Positions 24,379 through 33,461 of a stretch of DNA of 64,000 nucleotides are shown piece by piece. The stretch comes from Nocardia neocaledoniensis (GTDB lineage: Bacteria; Actinomycetota; Actinomycetes; Mycobacteriales; Mycobacteriaceae), in NCBI RefSeq assembly GCF_003182135.1, contig NZ_QGTL01000012.1:1-64000 (forward strand), written 5' to 3'. The first letter of the stretch is position 1. Each line of letters begins with the position of its first letter. The translations under genes were made by a program, and so were the position numbers. The notes beneath the pieces were generated by a model. It did no database searches and was not told the DNA's origin. It saw only the letters and a list, made by a program, of their open reading frames with translations.

Positions 24379-25437
24379 TCACGGCTCCACGGTGACCTTG
24401 ATGGCCTCGCCGTTCTCGACGATCGTGAAGGCGTCGAGGACCCGCTCCAGCGGGAGGCGATGGGTGATCAGATCCTCGACCGGGACCCGGCCGGTGGCGA
24501 TGTAGTCGAGCGCGCGCCGATTGTGTTCCGGCGCCGAACCGTTGGCGCCGTGGATGTGCAACTGGCGGTAGTGCACCACATTGGAATCGCAGGTGATGGT
24601 CGGGTTCGTCTTGGGCAGGCCGCCGAAGAAGGAGATGCGGCCGTTGCGGGCGGCCATCGCGATCGCTTGTTCCTGGGTGACATTGGCGGCGGTCGCGGTG
24701 ATCACCACGTCGGCGCCGCGACCGCCGGTCAGTTCGAGCACCCGCTCGACCACGTCGACCTGGGACGCGTCGATCACCTCGTCGGGGTGCACGGCCTTCG
24801 CCGAGAGCGCCAGCCGTTCGGCGTTCACGTCGACGAGATACACCGGCCCGCACCGGTGTACGCCGCGCGCGATCCGGATGTGCATGCACCCGATCGGGCC
24901 CGCGCCGAAGATCACCACCGTGTCGCCGGGCTCGATCCCCAGCAGTTCCTGGGCGTTGATCGCGCAGGCCATCGGCTCGGCCGCGGACGCCTCGGCGAAA
25001 CCGACGTTCTCCGGGATCAGGTTCATCCCGTCGACGCGCAGTACCTCCGCGGGCACGATCATGTATTCGGCGAATCCGCCGTCGAATTGGTAGCCGACCG
25101 AGGTCTGGTTCCGGCAGACCGCCATCCAGCCCTTCGCGCACTCGTGGCAGGTCCCGCACGGCACCGCCGCGATCACCTGGACGCGATCGCCGACCCGCCA
25201 CTCCGTGCCGTACCGCGCGGCCACCTCGGCGCCCACCTCGACGACCTCGCCGGCGATCTCGTGCCCGAGAGTGCGTGGGGGAGTGAGGTTCTGGTGCCCG
25301 TTGTGCCGGATCTTGACGTCGGTGCCGCAGGTGGAGCAGTTGCGCACCCGCAGCTTGACCTCGCCGGGACCGCACTCGGGTTCGGGGATGTCCTCGAGTC
25401 GGAGGTCTTCGGGTGCGTAGTAGCGCAGGGCCTTCAT
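24379..25437 (-). CDS. Zinc-dependent medium-chain dehydrogenase, probably polyol(-phosphate) specific
   Basis: This 352-residue MDR-family enzyme has catalytic zinc ligands Cys37 (in CSTCGTD) and the GHE motif at 58-60 (His59), a structural-zinc loop with four Cys (VPCGTCHECAKG onwards), and the Rossmann motif VIFGAGPIGCMH. The ATG follows GGAAGGAACG. It is divergent from the PTS gene with all operators between them. Sorbitol, galactitol-1-phosphate and arabitol-phosphate dehydrogenases share this architecture, so oxidation of the polyol phosphate delivered by the PTS is the best guess. The exact substrate is not visible. Confidence 0.8.
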   Translation of the reverse strand: MKALRYYAPEDLRLEDIPEPECGPGEVKLRVRNCSTCGTDVKIRHNGHQNLTPPRTLGHEIAGEVVEVGAEVAARYGTEWRVGDRVQVIAAVPCGTCHECAKGWMAVCRNQTSVGYQFDGGFAEYMIVPAEVLRVDGMNLIPENVGFAEASAAEPMACAINAQELLGIEPGDTVVIFGAGPIGCMHIRIARGVHRCGPVYLVDVNAERLALSAKAVHPDEVIDASQVDVVERVLELTGGRGADVVITATAANVTQEQAIAMAARNGRISFFGGLPKTNPTITCDSNVVHYRQLHIHGANGSAPEHNRRALDYIATGRVPVEDLITHRLPLERVLDAFTIVENGEAIKVTVEP

Positions 25438-25502
25438 GGAGCCGTTCCTTCCCGCCGTCTCCGGCCGGTGTGAGCTGGGTCGCTGTCTTCACGGTAGCGA
25501 CC

Positions 25503-25548
25503 ATTCGGGCACAAATCCAGACAAATGGCTGCCCGGTTGTGCCCGAAT
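25503..25548. promoter_or_regulatory. Long inverted repeat, probable DeoR-regulator operator
   Basis: ATTCGGGCACAA (25503-25514) and TTGTGCCCGAAT (25537-25548) are perfect 12-base arms separated by 22 bases. The spacer contains ACAAAT twice. A further TTGTGC half-site lies at 25567-25572, 30 bp after the second arm, about three helical turns. Confidence 0.65.
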
Positions 25549-25591
25549 GCTTGTCAAGATGCCCGATTGTGCGCTCTACTGGGGTGACCAA

Positions 25592-25607
25592 TGTGGCTCG
25601 GGTCACA
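25592..25607. promoter_or_regulatory. CRP/GlxR-like site
   Basis: TGTGG-CTCGGG-TCACA matches the TGTGA-N6-TCACA consensus of CRP-type regulators in nine of ten defined positions. It lies 28 bases before the PTS start codon, fitting catabolite control of a sugar-uptake gene. Confidence 0.55.
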
Positions 25608-25635
25608 TCTGATCGAGTGGTTTCGAGGAAAAGCG

Positions 25636-27585
25636 ATGTCTGTCTCCCCACCGGAAGCCCGCACCGGGCTGCGCGTCCACGTGCAGCGGGTCGGGACGTT
25701 CCTGTCCAGCATGGTCATGCCGAACATCGGCGCCTTCATAGCCTGGGGCCTGCTCACGGCCCTGTTCATCGAGAAGGGCTGGATCACTTCCCTCACCGAT
25801 GCCTGGGGCGCCGACAGCTGGGTGGCCGAGATCGGCGGCTGGGGCGCGTACGAGGGCGGCGGCATCGTCTCGGTGATGATCACCTACCTGCTGCCGATCC
25901 TGATCGGCGCACAGGGCGGCAGGCTGATCTACGGCACCCGCGGCGCCGTCGTCGGCGCGATCGCCACCATGGGCGTGGTCGCGGGCGCCGAGGTCCCGAT
26001 GTTCCTGGGCGCCATGATCGTCGGACCGCTCGGTGGCTGGTTGATCAAGAAGCTGGACGGATTGTGGGAGCACCGGATCCGGCCCGGCTTCGAGATGCTG
26101 GTGAACAACTTCTCGGCCGGGATCAGCGGCGCGGTGCTCGCGGTGTTCGGCTTCTTCGGGATCGGGCCGGTGGTCACCGCGTTCAGCGATCTGGCGAGCG
26201 ATGTCGTCGACTTCCTCGTCGAACACAGCCTGCTGCCGTTGACCTCGGTGTTCATCGAACCGGCCAAGGTGCTGTTCCTCAACAACGCGATCAACCACGG
26301 CATCCTCACCCCGCTGGGCACCAATCAGGCGGCCGAGACCGGGAAATCGATCCTGTTCCTGCTCGAGGCCAATCCGGGGCCGGGCCTGGGCCTGCTGCTG
26401 GCGTTCGTGGTGTTCGGGCGGGGAGCGGCCAAGGCCTCGGCCTCCGGCGCCGCGGTGATCCACGTCTTCGGTGGCATCCACGAGATCTACTTCCCGTACG
26501 TGCTGATGAAGCCGAAGCTGATCGTCGCGGTGATCGCGGGCGGGATGACCGGTGTGCTGATCAACGTGGTGTTCGACTCCGGGCTGCGCGCACCCGCGGC
26601 GCCCGGTTCGATCCTGGCGGTGTACGCGCAGACCGCGAGCGGCAGTTACCTGGGCGTCACGCTGTCGGTGATCGGCGCGACGGTGGTGGCGTTCCTGATC
26701 GCGGCCGTGCTGTTGCGGACCGATCGAGCCGAGGCCGAGCCCGATCTGGCCGCGGCGACGGCGACGATGGAGGCGATGAAGGGCAAGCGTTCGATCGCCT
26801 CGACCGCACTGCGACCCGCCGGGCGATCGGCGATCTCGACGATCGTGTTCGCGTGCGACGCCGGCATGGGTTCCTCGGCGATGGGGGCTTCGGTGCTGCG
26901 CAAGAGGATCCGCGCGGCGGGGTTCACCGAGGTGAGCGTGGTCAATCAGGCGATCGCGAATCTCACCGACAGCTATGACCTGGTGGTCACCCACACCGAT
27001 CTGGCCGAGCGGGCCCGCGCGCGCACGCCCTCGGCCGTGCACGTCACCGTCGACAACTTCATGGACAGTCCCGCCTACGGCGAGATCGTCGAGATGCTCG
27101 CCGGGACAGCCGATCCGGGAGCGGGCACGCGAGAACCCGAATTGCTGGCCGAGGAGTCCGTCGTGCTCGCGGGCCGGGCGCGTGACGCGGACGGCGCCAT
27201 CGACGAAGTGGGCGCGCTGCTGGTGGCGGCCGGTGCGGTCGGCCCGGACTACGTCGCGGCGATGCACGAGCGGGAGCACACGGTGTCGACGTTCATGGGC
27301 AACGGCCTGGCCATCCCGCACGGCACCCTCGCCGCCAAGGACGGCATCCGGCACAGCGCGATCGCGCTGGCGCGGTATCCGGAGCCTGTCGAGTGGAACG
27401 GGCATCCGGTGGAGTTCGTGCTCGGCATCGCCGCCGCCGGGGACGACCACCTCGCGCTGCTGTCGCGGATCGCGACCGTCTTCGCCGACGCCGAACAGGT
27501 CGATCGGCTGCGGTCGGCGGCGACACGCGCGGAGATCGCGGCCGTACTCGGTGCCGTCGACGCCCCGGCCGGTGTCGCAGAATAG
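25636..27585 (+). CDS. PTS mannitol-type EIICBA permease
   Basis: This 649-residue protein fuses three PTS domains. EIIC (about 1-345, multiple membrane helices, with GGIHE at 279-283) moves the sugar. EIIB (about 395-490) carries phospho-Cys407 in CDAGMGSSAMG. EIIA (about 510-645) carries phospho-His562 in LAIPHGT. The order and motifs match MtlA, so mannitol or another hexitol is the likely substrate. The ATG at 25636 follows CGAGGAAA; an in-frame ATG at 25591 would include the CRP-like site. Four bases separate it from the DeoR gene. EI and HPr are not in the window. Confidence 0.9.
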   Translation: MSVSPPEARTGLRVHVQRVGTFLSSMVMPNIGAFIAWGLLTALFIEKGWITSLTDAWGADSWVAEIGGWGAYEGGGIVSVMITYLLPILIGAQGGRLIYGTRGAVVGAIATMGVVAGAEVPMFLGAMIVGPLGGWLIKKLDGLWEHRIRPGFEMLVNNFSAGISGAVLAVFGFFGIGPVVTAFSDLASDVVDFLVEHSLLPLTSVFIEPAKVLFLNNAINHGILTPLGTNQAAETGKSILFLLEANPGPGLGLLLAFVVFGRGAAKASASGAAVIHVFGGIHEIYFPYVLMKPKLIVAVIAGGMTGVLINVVFDSGLRAPAAPGSILAVYAQTASGSYLGVTLSVIGATVVAFLIAAVLLRTDRAEAEPDLAAATATMEAMKGKRSIASTALRPAGRSAISTIVFACDAGMGSSAMGASVLRKRIRAAGFTEVSVVNQAIANLTDSYDLVVTHTDLAERARARTPSAVHVTVDNFMDSPAYGEIVEMLAGTADPGAGTREPELLAEESVVLAGRARDADGAIDEVGALLVAAGAVGPDYVAAMHEREHTVSTFMGNGLAIPHGTLAAKDGIRHSAIALARYPEPVEWNGHPVEFVLGIAAAGDDHLALLSRIATVFADAEQVDRLRSAATRAEIAAVLGAVDAPAGVAE

Positions 27586-27589
27586 CCAG

Positions 27590-28348
27590 GTGGATTCGGA
27601 GTCGAGGCAGTCGCTGATCGTCGAGTACGCCCGCGCCCGCGGCCGGGTGGACGTCCTCGGCCTGGCCGACGAGCTGCAGGTCGCGGCGGAGACCATCCGC
27701 CGCGACCTGCGCGCGCTCGCCGAACGCAGGCTGCTGCGGCGGGTGCACGGCGGCGCCATCCCGCTCGAGAGCGCGGCCTTCGAATCGAGCCTGGAATATC
27801 GCAGCCGGGTGGATCTGGCGCAGAAACACCGGATCGCCGCGGCCGCGGTCGAGCAGGTGCACGGCGCCGAAACCGTCTATCTGGACGAGGGATTCACCCC
27901 GCGGCTGATCGCGGAGAAGCTGGCCGAACGGGAGCTCACCGTCGTCACCGCCTCCCTGCTGGCGGCCGAGGTACTCGCCGACAGTCCCGGGATCACGGTG
28001 CTGCTGCTGGGCGGGCGGATGCGGGGCCGCACCCTGGCGACCGTCGACCACTGGGCCCTGCGCATGCTGGACGAGCTCACCATCGACCTCGCCTTCCTCG
28101 GCACCAACGGCGTCTCGGTGGAGTACGGCCTGACCACCCCGGACCCGGCGGTCGCCGCCGTGAAGGGGACCGCGGTGCGGCGGTCGCGGCGGCGCGTGCT
28201 GGTCGCCGCCGACAGCAAGTTCGGGATGAGCAGCTTCTGCCGGTTCGCCGAGATCGCCGATTTCGAGACACTGATCACCGGCTCCGAGCTGTCCGCGACC
28301 GAGGCGCGCCGTTATGAAGCCCTGGGGCCCACGGTGATCCGCGCCTGA
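27590..28348 (+). CDS. DeoR-family repressor of the polyol locus
   Basis: This 252-residue regulator has an N-terminal DeoR HTH (about 5-55; LGLADELQVAAETIRRDL) and a C-terminal sugar-phosphate sensor (DeoRC; from about 70, with VYLDEGFTPRLIAEKL and LLLGGRMRGRT). It follows the PTS gene by 4 bases, so it is in the same operon and probably represses the divergent pair through the inverted repeats at 25503-25572. The inducer would be a polyol or sugar phosphate. Confidence 0.87.
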   Translation: MDSESRQSLIVEYARARGRVDVLGLADELQVAAETIRRDLRALAERRLLRRVHGGAIPLESAAFESSLEYRSRVDLAQKHRIAAAAVEQVHGAETVYLDEGFTPRLIAEKLAERELTVVTASLLAAEVLADSPGITVLLLGGRMRGRTLATVDHWALRMLDELTIDLAFLGTNGVSVEYGLTTPDPAVAAVKGTAVRRSRRRVLVAADSKFGMSSFCRFAEIADFETLITGSELSATEARRYEALGPTVIRA

Positions 28349-28349
28349 G

Positions 28350-29531
28350 CTACGTCGTGAGCTCGCGCTGGAGCGGGGTCCGGAAGCGGGGGATGGCACG
28401 GACCTCGCCGAACCACGCGGTGGTGCGGGCGATCTCGGCGTCGATGAGCTTCTCGGTGTCGCCGCCGACGTCTTCCAGCAGGCGGGTGACGATCTCGCCG
28501 TCGGCGCGCTGGGCCCAGCCGCCGACGATGCGGCCGTCGGCCCAGATGCTGGGGCCGATGTTGCCGTTGCGGTCGAACAGGGCGGACGCGTGCGGGCCGA
28601 GGAACCAGTCGCGGGTCTGCCAGCCCATCGGAGTGGGGTCGAGGGCGGGCAGCAGCGCGGCCCACGGCTCGGGCGCCGGGACCGGGTCGAGGTCCTCGGT
28701 GAGGAGGATGCCGGTGCTGCCGTCGTCGAGCGCCACCTCGGTGATGTCCAGCTCCGCCAAGGCCTTTCGGACGTCGCCGAGAGTCCAGCCGGTCCACCAC
28801 TTGAGATCGGTCACCGGCGCGGGGCCGAAGGCGTACAGCCACCGGCGGACCAGGTCGACGCGCGCCTCGGCGGCGGGTACGGGGCCGAGATCTCGGGGCA
28901 GCCAGGTTTCCACGGGCGACCAGGTGTACTGGCTGCTCGTCCAGCCGCCGTTCGGGCGGCCGCGCACGATGCGTCCCTCGGCGCCGAGCACCACCAGCAC
29001 CCAGGTGGTGATGCTGGTCGGCTTCGAATAGGGCTTGCCGGGCGCGGTGTCGACCTGGGTGCGCAGCCGCGGCACCGCCTTGCTCAACTGGGCGCCGGTC
29101 GCCGCGCCCAGCCTCAGCAGCGCCGAATGCGTCTCCGCCTCGACCTCGGACCACCACGCCTGGACGTCACCGTCGACGACTCCGGCCTGCTCGAGATAGC
29201 GGCCGTAGGTCTTGCGCTGCTTGATCGCCAGCGCGTCGCAGCACGAGCCCTGCAACACCGGAACCAGCTCGGTCGGCGCCACGAACATGGTGCGCCGCAT
29301 GGCGAGCAGCCGCACCAGCGCGCGGTCGTCGTAGAGGGCCCGTTCGACATCCGCGGGCGCGAGATCGATGCCACGGGCCCCGACCGACAGATACACCGTC
29401 GCCGGATCGGTCGCGTGCAGCACCACCAGCGAGCGGGCGATGTCCACCGGATCACCCGAACGCGCCGAGGGCGCGAGCCGATGCCGGTCCGCCAACCGCG
29501 CCCGCCGCTGCGCGGTATCGATCGAAAGCAT
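28350..29531 (-). CDS. Winged-helix DNA-binding protein, HTH_42 (AlkZ/YcaQ-like) family
   Basis: This 393-residue protein is of the HTH_42 superfamily, which includes the DNA glycosylases AlkZ and YcaQ. Family landmarks are ARSLVVLHATDPATVYLS near the N-terminus, LLAMRRTMFVAP, and a final WFGEVRAIPRF segment. Where characterised glycosylases have a catalytic Q-x-Q or Q-x-D, this protein reads H-A-T (then D), so glycosylase activity is doubtful. The ATG at 29531 has TACCAT 6 bases upstream. The stop nearly touches the convergent DeoR stop. Confidence 0.72.
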   Translation of the reverse strand: MLSIDTAQRRARLADRHRLAPSARSGDPVDIARSLVVLHATDPATVYLSVGARGIDLAPADVERALYDDRALVRLLAMRRTMFVAPTELVPVLQGSCCDALAIKQRKTYGRYLEQAGVVDGDVQAWWSEVEAETHSALLRLGAATGAQLSKAVPRLRTQVDTAPGKPYSKPTSITTWVLVVLGAEGRIVRGRPNGGWTSSQYTWSPVETWLPRDLGPVPAAEARVDLVRRWLYAFGPAPVTDLKWWTGWTLGDVRKALAELDITEVALDDGSTGILLTEDLDPVPAPEPWAALLPALDPTPMGWQTRDWFLGPHASALFDRNGNIGPSIWADGRIVGGWAQRADGEIVTRLLEDVGGDTEKLIDAEIARTTAWFGEVRAIPRFRTPLQRELTT

Positions 29532-29537
29532 GCCCGG

Positions 29538-29543
29538 ATGGTA
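29538..29543 (-). promoter_or_regulatory. -10 box of the HTH_42 gene
   Basis: TACCAT on the minus strand, 6 bases before the ATG at 29531 (leaderless). Confidence 0.5.
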
Positions 29544-29599
29544 AGCGCCCCCACCGACAGAACCGCCGAGAGCACACACTCCCGCGGCCATCCGTGCGC

Positions 29600-30148
29600 T
29601 CAGTCGGCGGCCGCGCCCTCGAGAGCGTCGAGGAACCCGGCAACTTCACGCCGAGAGCGCAGCCGGACGAACGTGATCGCCGAGTGCGCGGGATCATCCA
29701 GCGCGGCAAGATATCTCGTCCGGTTCGTGGCATGGGTGGTCCACGCCCACCGGATCACCGACTGCGCCGGGTCGGCCGAGAACATGCTCGACCACGATTC
29801 CCGGTTGCCGTTCCAGAGCTCGCGCCTGGTCAGGGCGCGGCCCACCGTCCGGGTGACGACCTGGTACATGACCAGCCACCGGGGCAGATCGAGCCACACG
29901 ACGGTGTCGGCCCGCTGCCACACCAGGTCACCGAGCTTTGTCCGGTAGTTGCCGTCGGCCACCCAGGCGTCCGCCGCGGTCCGCTCCGCGACCGCGACTC
30001 GGAAATCAGCTGCTGACATGGGCGTCCAGTTCGCTTGGTGATGAATGGCGTCCAGTTCGATGTACGGGATCTCCAGGCGCCGCGCGATGTTCCTCGCCAA
30101 GGTGCTCTTGCCGGAACCCGACGTCCCCACCACCGAGATTCTCCGCAT
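29600..30148 (-). CDS. P-loop kinase, adenylate-kinase/FlaR-like
   Basis: This 182-residue P-loop protein starts MRRISVVGTSGSGKST, with the Walker A in residues 8-16, and continues YIELDAIHH and a WVADGNYRT segment. These match the topology-modulation (FlaR)/adenylate-kinase-related family. The ATG at 30148 is 6 bases after GATAAT; longer in-frame starts up to 30190 would include the promoter. The phosphate acceptor is unknown. It is divergent from the TRAP transporter. Confidence 0.78.
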   Translation of the reverse strand: MRRISVVGTSGSGKSTLARNIARRLEIPYIELDAIHHQANWTPMSAADFRVAVAERTAADAWVADGNYRTKLGDLVWQRADTVVWLDLPRWLVMYQVVTRTVGRALTRRELWNGNRESWSSMFSADPAQSVIRWAWTTHATNRTRYLAALDDPAHSAITFVRLRSRREVAGFLDALEGAAAD

Positions 30149-30154
30149 CACGGC

Positions 30155-30160
30155 ATTATC
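30155..30160 (-). promoter_or_regulatory. -10 box of the P-loop kinase gene
   Basis: GATAAT on the minus strand, 6 bases before the ATG at 30148. Confidence 0.45.
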
Positions 30161-30244
30161 CACGCTGGGCGGGCGGGAATTAGTGTCCATTTTGTACAGA
30201 GTGTGCGGTTGCCGATTTCGCTCCGGCGGTGCGAAACACGTTGC

Positions 30245-30250
30245 TATCGT
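30245..30250 (+). promoter_or_regulatory. -10 box of the TRAP permease gene
   Basis: TATCGT, preceded by TTGC, ends 6 bases before the ATG at 30257 (leaderless). Confidence 0.5.
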
Positions 30251-30256
30251 CCGCTC

Positions 30257-32362
30257 ATGAGCGCAGCGCCACCGGTCGTGACCTCGGCGGAACTCGGCGT
30301 GGATGATCAGGAACGTCCCGCCAGGACGCTCGGTGGATTCCCGGCGCGGCTGGTGTCCGTGGTGTCGTTCGGGCTGGCGATGCTGGCGCTGTGGCAGGTG
30401 TTCCGGCCGCTGCCGCAGGGCAGTCAGTACTACCTCGTCGTCTTTCTCGCGATCGCCCTGCCGCTGGTGTTCCTCGGGTACCGCTCGGGTTGGGGCAGGC
30501 TCGATCGGGTCGACGGGCCCGCACCGCTGGACTGGGTGCTGGCCGTGGTCACCGCGCTCGTCTGCCTGTATCCGGTGCTGCCGTTCACGCTCGGCGACGG
30601 CGGCGGAGGCTACGACGCGTTCCTCGACCGGCAGGGCATGCTGGCGCCGCTGGACGTGCTGATGGGCGGACTGCTACTGGTGCTGGTGCTCGAGGCGTGC
30701 CGGCGCACCACCGGGATCATCCTGCCCGCGGTCTGCCTGGTGTTCCTGGCCTACGGCTACTACGGCGGTCTGCTGCCGCAGAACTGGACGATCGCGCACG
30801 CTGGACTCGACGTCGACCAGATCGTCGACGCGCTGTACAACTCCGGCAGCGGCTTCTACGGCACCCCGCTGGACGTCGCGGCCAGCTACATCGTGCTGTT
30901 CACCCTCTACGGCGCGGTACTCGAATTCTCCGGCGCCGCACGATTCTTCGTCGACCTCTCGGTTTCGCTGTTCCGCCGCTCACACAGTGCGGCCGGGCGC
31001 ACCGCCGTCGTCTCCGGATTCCTGCTCGGCACCGTCTCCGGCTCGGGCACCGCGACCGCGGTGAGCACCGGCGCGGTCACCTGGCCGATCCTGCGCCGGG
31101 CGGGCTATCGGCCCGAACAGGCGGGCGGCATGCTCGCCGCCGCCGGCGTCGGCGCCATCCTGTCGCCGCCGACGCTCGGCGTCGCGGCGTTCATCGTCGC
31201 CGAATACCTCGACGTGGCGTACGTGACGGTGCTCGGCTGGGCGCTGATCCCGACCCTGCTCTACTACCTCGGCATCCTGCTGTCGGTCGAGATCGACGCC
31301 CGGCGCATCCACGCCGAGGGCCGCGCGCCCGCCGACCTCGCCGACGGGCCGCTGCCCACGCCGTGGTGGAAACTGCTGGGACGCTTCGGCTATCACTTCT
31401 CCTCGCTGATCGTGATCGTCGTGCTGCTGCTGGCCGGGATGAGCGCCACCCGCGCCGTGGTCTACGCGATGGTCCTCGCCCTGGTCCTGGCCGTCCCCGA
31501 CCGCATCCTGCGTGCCAGAGCGGAAACCCCTGCGGGGGAAGAGGATTCCGCCCCGCCGCAGCGGGGCTGGTCGCGGCGGGAGATCGGCGCCTTCGTCCTC
31601 GACGCCCTGCGGGCCCTGGCCTACGGCATGCGCTCGGCGCTGCCCGTGGTGGCGGTGTGCGCCGCGGCGGGTGTGATCACGGCGATGACCACCAAGACCG
31701 GTCTCGGCGCGCAGCTGGCATCGTTGCTGGTGCGGGCCGGTTCGGTGCTGTCCGACGACCCCGCGGTGGTGCTGGCGACCACGGCGGTGCTCGCCGCGAT
31801 CGCGCTGTCGCTGCTCGGTCTCGCGGTGCCGGTGACGGCCTCGTTCGTCATCGGCTGGGTGATCATCGGCCCCGCGCTGCTCGACCTCGACGTCGCGGCC
31901 CCGGCGGCCGCGATGTTCGTCTTCTACTTCTCGGTGCTCTCGGAGGTGACGCCGCCGACCGCGCTGGCCGCGGTCGGCGCGGCCGCGGTCACCGGGGCCA
32001 AGGCCGTGCCGACGATGTGGGCCGCCCTGCGCTACGCGCTGCCCGCCTTCCTGGTGCCGCTGATGTTCGTGCTCACCGACTCCGGCCAGCACCTGCTCGG
32101 GCGCGGCGCCGTGCTCGACGTGCTGTGGGTGAGCGCGGCCGCCTGCGTCGGCGTCGCGGCGCTGGCGGCGGCGACCGGCGGCTGGCTGTTCGGCCTCGGC
32201 GCGATCGGGCCGATTCCGCGCGGTCTGGCCGCGGCGGCCGGGCTCACCTTGCTGTACCCGGCGCCGACCGCGACCGCCATCGGACTCGCGGTGCTGGTCG
32301 CGGCCGTGCTCGCGGGCACGGTCGACCGGATGCGACGTCGAACCGCCACGGGCACACCGTGA
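30257..32362 (+). CDS. TRAP transporter fused permease (TAXI type)
   Basis: This 701-residue protein combines the small (DctQ-like) and large (DctM-like) TRAP permease subunits, the 4TM/12TM fusion typical of TAXI systems. The DctM signature is seen in LLGTVSGSGTATAVSTGAVT and again in the repeat near FVIGWVIIGPALL and SVLSEVTPPTALA. It is a sodium- or proton-coupled importer needing an extracytoplasmic binding protein, which the next gene supplies. The TATCGT box 6 bases upstream supports the ATG at 30257. Substrates of TAXI systems are mostly carboxylates; the one here is unknown. Confidence 0.9.
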   Translation: MSAAPPVVTSAELGVDDQERPARTLGGFPARLVSVVSFGLAMLALWQVFRPLPQGSQYYLVVFLAIALPLVFLGYRSGWGRLDRVDGPAPLDWVLAVVTALVCLYPVLPFTLGDGGGGYDAFLDRQGMLAPLDVLMGGLLLVLVLEACRRTTGIILPAVCLVFLAYGYYGGLLPQNWTIAHAGLDVDQIVDALYNSGSGFYGTPLDVAASYIVLFTLYGAVLEFSGAARFFVDLSVSLFRRSHSAAGRTAVVSGFLLGTVSGSGTATAVSTGAVTWPILRRAGYRPEQAGGMLAAAGVGAILSPPTLGVAAFIVAEYLDVAYVTVLGWALIPTLLYYLGILLSVEIDARRIHAEGRAPADLADGPLPTPWWKLLGRFGYHFSSLIVIVVLLLAGMSATRAVVYAMVLALVLAVPDRILRARAETPAGEEDSAPPQRGWSRREIGAFVLDALRALAYGMRSALPVVAVCAAAGVITAMTTKTGLGAQLASLLVRAGSVLSDDPAVVLATTAVLAAIALSLLGLAVPVTASFVIGWVIIGPALLDLDVAAPAAAMFVFYFSVLSEVTPPTALAAVGAAAVTGAKAVPTMWAALRYALPAFLVPLMFVLTDSGQHLLGRGAVLDVLWVSAAACVGVAALAAATGGWLFGLGAIGPIPRGLAAAAGLTLLYPAPTATAIGLAVLVAAVLAGTVDRMRRRTATGTP

Positions 32363-32412
32363 TCCGTGGACATCAGCAGGCGGCAGCGTAGCCGTCGACG
32401 AGAGGGGACCTC

Positions 32413-33402
32413 ATGGTCAGAACAGTTGTCACCCTGGTCGCGGTGTCGGCCGCGGCCGCCCTGCTCACCGGCTGCGGTGGGCGCCAGGACACTCCGGCGG
32501 CCGACGGCGGCGGCGAGGTGACCTGTGAGGTGAAGCAGGACACCAGGATCGGCATCGCCACCGGCAACGCCACCGGCGTGTACTTCGCGCTCGGCAACGC
32601 CTACGCCGAGCAGGTCTCGGCCGCCACCGACGGCACCGTCAAGGCGACCGCCGCCGAGACCGGCGCGTCGGTGCAGAACATCCAGCAGGTCGTCGGCGGC
32701 ACCTACCAGGTGGGATTCTCGCTGGCCGACACCGCCGCCGACGCGGTCCAGGGCAAGGGCAGCTTCACCGGCGCGCAGCCCGTGCGCGCGCTGGCGCGGC
32801 TCTACGACAACTACACCCAGGTGCTCGTGCGCACCGACGCGGGCATCAATTCCCTCGCCGACCTGCGCGGCAAGCGGGTGTCCACCGGATCGCCCAAGTC
32901 GGGCACCGAGGTGATCGCCCAGCGGGTGCTGCAAGCCGCCGGGCTCAACCCCGACACCGACGTCTCCGCACAGCGGCTCGACCTGACCAAGACCGTCGAC
33001 GGGCTCAAGGACGGCTCGATCGACGCCATGTTCTGGTCCGGTGGCCTGCCGACGCCCGGCATCACCGACCTGTTCACCACCGCCAGGGACAAGGTGCGCT
33101 TCCTCGACATCACCGGTGTGCTGCCGAAGCTGAAGGAGATCAACCCGGTCTACGAGACCGCGCCCATCCCGGCCGCCACCTACGGCCTCCCCGCCGACGT
33201 CCCCACCATCGTGGTGCCGAACCTGCTCGTCGTCCGCGAGGACCTCGACGCGAACCTGGCCTGCGTGCTCACCAAGACGCTGCTGGACCGCAAACCGCAG
33301 CTGGAACAGGCGAACCCGGCCGCCAAGGGTATCGACGCCGCCACCGCGAGCAAGACCGCGCCGGTACAGCTGCACCGCGGATCCGAGGTCGCGCTCGGCT
33401 GA
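32413..33402 (+). CDS. TAXI-family TRAP solute-binding lipoprotein
   Basis: This 329-residue lipoprotein has a signal sequence with lipobox LTGC (Cys21) and the TAXI family motif IGIATGNATGVYFALGNAYA. DLRGKRVSTGSPKSGTEV and an FWSGGLPTPGITDL segment are also typical. It delivers substrate to the fused permease encoded 50 bases upstream. The ATG follows GAGAGGGGA. Its four distant Cys residues (for example CEVKQ near the mature N-terminus and LACVLTK near the C-terminus) may form a disulfide. Confidence 0.88.
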   Translation: MVRTVVTLVAVSAAAALLTGCGGRQDTPAADGGGEVTCEVKQDTRIGIATGNATGVYFALGNAYAEQVSAATDGTVKATAAETGASVQNIQQVVGGTYQVGFSLADTAADAVQGKGSFTGAQPVRALARLYDNYTQVLVRTDAGINSLADLRGKRVSTGSPKSGTEVIAQRVLQAAGLNPDTDVSAQRLDLTKTVDGLKDGSIDAMFWSGGLPTPGITDLFTTARDKVRFLDITGVLPKLKEINPVYETAPIPAATYGLPADVPTIVVPNLLVVREDLDANLACVLTKTLLDRKPQLEQANPAAKGIDAATASKTAPVQLHRGSEVALG

Positions 33403-33461
33403 TCCGGCCGGTCGCGGCCCGATCCGGGAACAAGGGTCGGCGTGGGGCCGTTGTGCGTCGT

